A stretch of DNA of 64,000 bases from Gentiana macrophylla (taxonomy: Eukaryota > Streptophyta > Magnoliopsida > Gentianales > Gentianaceae), in the NCBI GenBank assembly GCA_026214975.1, contig CM047810.1, positions 99,092,316 through 99,156,315 of the forward strand, given 5' to 3'. Below are positions 58,947 to 64,000 of this stretch, one piece after another. Every line of letters starts with the position of its first letter. Within the stretch, counting starts at the first letter, position 1. A model generated the notes under the pieces. That model did no database searches. It was not told where the DNA came from and saw only the letters and a program-made list of their open reading frames with translations. The position numbers and the translations under genes are program-made.

Positions 58947-60185
58947 TCAATTCATGGATCACTACAGCAATTACAAGAAATGTCCATGAGCTTATTCTAC
59001 GTTTCGAGAATCGTGTTGGACCTAATGGTTTTTCTGAACCGATTGATATTCCTATTAGTGTTTTCACCTGTGCCTCGCTGCGATTTTTGGAGTTGAATGG
59101 GGGAGTTTCGATTACTGCCGCACATGTGGTTTGGCTTCCAAGACGTGAAAAGCTTGAACTTATTTCGGTTAATTTTCGGTCTGAAACAGCTTTTACAAAA
59201 CTTATAAATGAATGCCCAATGCTGAATTATCTGAATCTTTATATGGATGTTGACTACATTTTAAAATATTTCGGAAGACAAGATCATTTCATCTATATAA
59301 TACATTCAACTTCTTTGAGACGTCTTGAGATATGTTTCGAGTATGGCTGAAAACAACCTGAGGATATTTTCTATTGTAGTCTGATCTTACAGGCTTCCTC
59401 ACTCGAGTACTTCAAGATAGGTGGTTGTATACACGAGATCTTCGTGGGAAGAAGTCTAAACTCTCTGGTTGAAGCCGACTTCAGAATTAGATTACGTAGA
59501 TTTGATTTTCCTTCACCCGATGATTGCAATTTATACGTTGAAGCAGTTCGGGCTTTTGATTGTGTGAAAATTCTAACTTTATCAAGCGATGCTATGTGGG
59601 TAAGCTACTCGATTCTCTAGGAGCGTTAATGGGTTTTATATCAATATTAGTCTGGATCACTAACGTTTGTTATTATCAGGCTCTTAGCCATGCCACAATC
59701 AGCTTGTCGACTGAGTTTAAGCGATTGGTGAAATTGGAGACACACATTTATTGTTTTCATTGTAGCGCATTACAACAATTTATTCAAAGCTCAGACAATT
59801 TAGAAGTTCTTACGATTTATCAAGCTAGTTAAAGGCATCTGGTAATTTTGAGAGAGAGTGTGTGTACGGTTTTTAGTAATTAAACATTGACTAGAGTAAC
59901 TGTTGATGCGTTTTCTATGATGCCAGTGCGCAAATATTCTGGATCGAGCTCATGATGCGCCAAACTGGATAGCTCCTGTAGAAGTTCCGAGATGCTTGTC
60001 AAACACCTTGAAGAAGGTTGTGCTTAATGTTTTTTTATGTTTTGTAGATGATTATAAAACTATACGTTATATGTTAAAGCATGGAAGTGTTCTTGAATTC
60101 ATGAAGATAAATCTTGATCTTCACTTTGACAACATAAAGTTATTCGCGATTAAAGAGATATGTAAGTTTCCAAGAAAGTCTCCGG

Positions 60186-60985
60186 CATAGTTATCGACCG
60201 CCCGCCCGGCGGTCGAACCGGTGGTTGGCCCGCCCGGACCAAAACCGGGCCGATTCAAGAGTCCGACCGTTCAAGGAGTTGACTCGCCCTGCACCGGAAA
60301 ACCCGGTGGTTGGACCGGTGAATCATGACCCGCCCGGTATGAATCAACCCGGTCTGCTTTTTTTTTTTTATTTTTATTTTTTATTTTTTTATTTTTTTAT
60401 AATTTTTAAAATTGCCACAGGATTTTTATTATAAAAACATCATTCTTGTGACTTGAACCTAGGTCCTCTCGGTAGGAGTCGAATATCCTAACCATCATTT
60501 CTTATTTCAGACTTCTATCTTTTGGCGAAAATGAGTTCTTACATTTCTATATTCACAAATTAAACTCCACAAACTAAAGTCGAAATTCAATACAACTTCC
60601 AAAATTGGCAAGTAATAAATTAAAATTGTTTATAAACAAACTTGTTGGGAACGAGGACTAGTTTTTATTTGAATTAATAATGTTACAATGCATGGACCAG
60701 CTCTTTTGTAAGAAATTTTGATGGTTTTTCACTTGTATCGTCATGTGTTTAAGTATCAAAAACGCTTTTCATTTGTATTTATTATGATTTGGATGTTGAA
60801 AACTTGGAATATTTTGGAATTGATTATTATTATCAATTTTCTTTATTTTTTTATTGTATGAAAATATTATTTTTAACCTTATGTTGTGACCCACCAGTTG
60901 AACCAGTGACCCACCGGTTGAACCGGTGACCCGGTGACCCAGTAAGTTTTCCGGGTCGATGACCGGGCCGGGTCTGATAACTATG
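60186..60985. mobile_element. hAT-type MITE, 800 bp, in the FBD exon
   Basis: The ends CATAGTTATCGACC (60186) and GGTCTGATAACTATG (ending 60985) are inverted repeats. The 8-bp duplication GTCTCCGG flanks them exactly (60178-60185 and 60986-60993), the size used by hAT transposases. Subterminal regions are full of ACCGGT/CCCGG motifs on both sides (60195-60350; 60890-60975). The AT-rich middle contains a T-run and a tRNA-Glu-like stretch. No transposase is encoded. Confidence 0.9.
60450..60495 (-). other. tRNA-Glu-like fragment inside the MITE
   Basis: The minus strand reads GGTTAGGATATTCGACTCCT then ACCGAGAGGACCTAGGTTCAAGTC. This matches the D-arm to T-arm part of plant tRNA-Glu, including the B box GGTTCAAGTC and the CTC anticodon position. 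The acceptor-stem halves are missing, so it is a relic, not a working tRNA gene. Confidence 0.65.
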
Positions 60986-61169
60986 GTCTCCGGTTTGTGA
61001 AGTTGAATTCGTTGTTGATGTCAACGGTCCACCAATTCCAGTAAGGAGCTCAAACTCAAATTCGGTCTGGGGTTCGAATGACAGTGTGATTGCGGCAGAA
61101 GAAACAGTTCATGGTTGCACGGTTGAACAACCAGAAAAAGTTACATCTGTATTGCCGCAAGGCCAGTGA

Positions 61170-61500
61170 CATGGAAAACATTTCCATTTCCAAGATTTTG
61201 CTATAGATTTGTTTTCTAGTATGTTTCAAGACAGAGACCGATGATTAAGGAATAATAATTTGTTTTTAAACTCCACCTCGCCCAGAAATTGAAGCCATCT
61301 TGAACTGCAATATTGTTGTTTGTTCTTTTTTTTGGAAGAGGACAAATCAATAGAGAGGGAGTCTTGACATCTGCCCTGACATTATATTAAGGTGTGAGGT
61401 TTAGACTTTTCAGATATCGAGTATGGACATTCGACCTTTGGAAAGTCAAACCTTACGTAAGAAATTCTATTTTTCGGTGATTAAACGGTATTGTGGTTCT
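61170..61500. other. 3' flank of F-box copy 5, no gene seen
   Basis: Short non-coding stretch between the end of the restored F-box frame and a LINE remnant. Likely the old 3' UTR. Confidence 0.45.
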
Positions 61501-62340
61501 TTGAAATGAGGTTTGATGCGGTGTCATTGGAAAAGTTGGGATACTTGTTGCATATCAAAGGACAAGGACGGGCTAGGATTTCAAGATTTGCGCCTTTTTA
61601 ATTTATCCCGTTTCGCAAAACAGTCGTGGCACATTTTCCAAACGCCTGCATCTTTGGTCGGTCTGATTCTTAAACACAAATATTTTCACGGACACCTCCA
61701 TATTAGAAGCAAGAGTTGGGGAAAAGCCTTCCTTTCTTTGGCGAAGTCTTCTAGCCGGACAAGATTTACTTCTAAATGGTGCGCGGAGAAGGATTGGCAG
61801 TAGTGATACCACAAGAATATGGGATGATCCTTGGTTACCTCTTCCATAACAGTTTAAAGTAAGCTCCCCTCCTTCAGAGTTGCCTACTAATGCCCTTGTT
61901 CGAGATCTCTTCGTACCAGGTACTCGCGCATGGAACGAGCCACTAATTCACAAATTCTTTTCCCTTATGAGCAAGAATGGATTCTTAAAATCGTGCCCCC
62001 CTCTAACCGCCAAGATGACACATATATGGGCCTATACCTGAAACGGGTGTTACATGAAGAAGATCTGGAAAGTGAATATTGCACCTGGAGTTCAATACTT
62101 CTTTTGGAAATGTGTGCATGAATGCTTACAAACTAATACAAACATGGCAAAAAGGGGAATCGGAGCCGTATGGAGTGCAGCCCGTCTAGATTTGCAACGA
62201 GGTTTGAGCGTGTTTTCCACTTTCTCGGATTTAATAGATTTTTTATTTCAAATTCTGAAACTCAAGATTCGCTTGCATATATTTTTACCAATTTATGGCT
62301 CAGATGCGAAAGCTCGCTCGTGTTGGATCTATAATGAAGA
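61500..62340 (+). pseudogene. LINE (L1-type) ORF2 C-terminal remnant
   Basis: Blocks typical of plant LINE reverse transcriptase C-termini: ISKDKDGLGFQDLRLFNLSR, FAKQSWHIFQTPASLVGLIL, KHKYF (61513-61803). Then comes the zinc-binding zf-RVT type WKVNIAPGVQYFFWKCVHEC followed by LQTNTNMAKRGI (62054-62160). Frameshifts and stops separate them. The copy is cut on the right by the LTR of copia G at 62368. Confidence 0.8.
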
Positions 62341-62367
62341 GCCCATTTTTATATCATCTAAAGATAT

Positions 62368-62735
62368 TGAGAAGAAGAACTTGAGAGGAAAAAGAAGAAG
62401 ATAAGAGAAAAATGTAACTCTTATTATTAAACATAACCTCTTAAGGTTAGTATATATAGGAGAATACAAAAGTGCTAAGCATGCTAAAAAGTAAAAGCAT
62501 AAAGCATAAAGTAACTACATTAACTACCTAGATACCTTTTAGGGTGGCTACATTGATAAGAAGAAAAGTAAAACTGTTCAGCTGCCTAATTTGTACAACA
62601 TATTTAATACTACTAGATACTAAGTATAACTTTAATTACTAAGTACCATAACTATTGTCGGATTATATATATTCAGCAGGGTAACTAACCCTGCTGATCC
62701 TGCTGACCCTGCTGAGGATGTATAATAATGTTTCA
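62368..62735 (-). repeat. 3' LTR of copia element G
   Basis: On the minus strand it starts TGAAACATTATTATACATCC directly after the purine tract GAGGAGGAG and ends GTTCTTCTTCTCA (about 368 bp). It contains short CTGCTGAxxC repeats (AGCAGGGT) near its start. The other LTR is outside the window, so the boundaries are inferred from TG...CA and the PPT. Confidence 0.7.
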
Positions 62736-64000
62736 ATACTCCTCCTCAAGCTGATAGGTAGATGTCCAGTAGTCCCAACTTGTCCACACAGTTTTGGAAA
62801 CTAGTTTTAGGAAGCCCTTTGGTGAAGATATCAGCTACCTGAAGCTTGGACTTGACATGAGATAGATTAATGCTTCCATTAGTGACTTTTTCCTTAATGA
62901 AATGTCTATCAACTTCAATGTGTTTAGTCCTATCATGTTGAATGTGATTTTGGATATATCAATAGCAGACTTACTATCACTATATAAACACATAGGTTTG
63001 GATACATGAATTCTCAGTTCTGCCATGATTTTCTGGATCCATAGTAGCTCACAGATACCTAAGGCAACAAATCAATTCCGCTCATTGTACTTCGCCACCT
63101 TCTTGGTTGTTTCTTGCTTCTCCAAGACACAAGGTTTCCAAATATAAAGAAACACCACCCTGAGGTTGATTTTCCTTCCACTTTATCCCCTCGCCTACCA
63201 AGATCAACGTACCTTCAATTTTTGTGTTTCCTGAGCTTTAAACAGATACCCTTCCTGGACATCCTTTCGTAAACCTTAGGAGTCTTAATGCAGCATTATA
63301 GTGGATTACCTTAGGTGAGTGCATGAACTGACTCAGTTGACTCACAGCAAATGAGATGTCTGGCCTTGTGTGTGAGAGGTAGATTAGTCTTCCTACAAGC
63401 CTCTGATAGTGTTCAAGATCATAGTCTCCACCATCATCATCTTTTCCAAACTTGATAGCACAATCAACTGGGGTATCAGCAGGTTTACACCCCAGTAACC
63501 CATAGTCAGAGAGCAAATCCAGGGTATACTTCCTCTGAGTGAGCAGAATACCACTTGAAGATCTAGCAACTTCTATGCCTAAAAAGTATTTGAGAGGTCC
63601 AAGGTCTTTTACATCAAATTGCTGGTGTAAGAAGGTTTTGAGTTTAGCAATTTCTGAGTCTGAACTTCCAGTGATAACAATATCATCCACATACACTATC
63701 AAGATGGTGAGGTCCCCTGTTTCTGAATGTTGATAGAACATAGTGTGGTCTCCATGTCCTCAGTATATACTTAGCAAGTTTCATAGCTTGAGTGAATTCA
63801 CCTAAACCATGCCCTAGGTGATCGTTTTAGTCCATAAATGGATTTATTCAGTTTTAGGACATGGTTGGGTGTTGATACAAATCCAGGAGGGTGCTGCATG
63901 TACACCTCCTCTTGTAGTTCCCCATTCAGAAAGGCATTCTTTATGTCAAGCTGATGGAGAGTCCAATTCTTTGTTGCTGCAATTGATATAATTATTCTAA
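62736..64000 (-). pseudogene. Copia element G pol: RT and RNase H (partial, continues beyond window)
   Basis: Minus strand: ILIVYVDDIVITGSSDSEIA and QQFDVKDLGPLKYFLGIEVA then LVGRLIYLSHTRPDISFAVS (63238-63741) form the RT palm with the catalytic YVDD. RNase H follows (LRIHVSKPMCLYSDSKSAID, 62835-63026), and the frame decays toward the LTR (LLDIYLPI near 62760). At the right edge more RT sequence (near 63800-64000) is frame-broken. The element is at least 1.6 kb and leaves the window. Confidence 0.88.

Larger units (their letters stand above)
58947..61169 (+). pseudogene. F-box copy 5, 3' part (LRR and FBD exons)
   Basis: LRR-coding exon 58947-59599 (WITTAITRNVHELILRFENR, CASLRFLELNG, CPMLNYLNLY, SSLEYFKIGG) ends at TGG|GTAAGC. 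It contains one in-frame TGA (59348-59350), where copy 4 has a Trp codon (TGG). The next exon starts at 59680 after TTATCAG (ALSHATISLSTEFKRLVKLE, ALQQFIQSSDNLEVLTIY). The FBD exon starts near 59927 (VPRCLSNTLKKVVLN, YMLKHGSVLEFMKI, ICKFPRKSP). A MITE splits that exon after SP; beyond it (60986-61169) the frame continues about 58 codons (VVDVNGPPIPVRSSN ... SVLPQGQ) to a TGA. The 5' part is at 33405. Confidence 0.85.

Noticed and set aside
60450..60495. Functional tRNA-Glu gene
   Set aside because: Acceptor-stem halves are missing and it is embedded in a MITE, so only a relic is claimed.

Overview
This is a piece of nuclear genome from a flowering plant, most likely a eudicot (species not identifiable by eye). 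It holds intron-bearing F-box/LRR/FBD genes, AT-rich intergenic DNA, and Ty1/copia, Ty3/gypsy, LINE, SINE, hAT, Stowaway and Mutator-like repeats. Nothing bacterial, organellar or CRISPR-like was seen. Coordinates were read by eye; percent identities were not computed.

Layout. (1) 1-10 kb: an eroded F-box/LRR/FBD cluster. Copy 1 survives only as an FBD tail (2704-2850) behind the 3' end of a hAT transposon (1-2703), which itself carries a TRIM (736-1243). Copy 2 is at 5358-6357 (LRR centre deleted), copy 3 at about 7000-7700 (pseudogene), and copy 4 at 8284-10037 (most complete). (2) 10592-16224: a probable Mutator-like element with imperfect 110-bp terminal inverted repeats. It carries a three-exon gene model for a small secreted six-cysteine peptide, a SINE with a 16-bp target duplication, a perfect hairpin and two minisatellites that share a core. 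(3) 16275-31721: a minus-strand copia element (D) with target duplication GTTGT. It has been invaded by a truncated copia (F), a 2.35-kb-LTR gypsy element (C, duplication GCATT) and a solo LTR (E, duplication TGCTC). (4) 33405-61169: F-box copy 5, cut in two by a Tat-lineage gypsy element (A) that itself contains an Athila-like gypsy element (B). Copy 5 is further damaged by a premature TGA and by a hAT-type MITE in its last exon. (5) 61500-64000: a LINE remnant interrupted by another minus-strand copia element (G) that leaves the window.

How the parts relate. The only plausible host genes are the F-box family (substrate adaptors of SCF ubiquitin ligases) and the small Cys-rich peptide. Everything else is transposon. 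At least three F-box copies were hit by different elements. Elements B and C share the tRNA-type primer site, the LTR 3' end and the sequence after pol; C lacks pol and looks like a non-autonomous relative of B. The most unusual signal is a pair of GGACCGGTCCGG-type palindromes just upstream of the TATA box in all four B and C LTRs. The same pair recurs twice inside B, each time upstream of one of its two extra open reading frames. This suggests promoter modules shared between LTR and internal genes.
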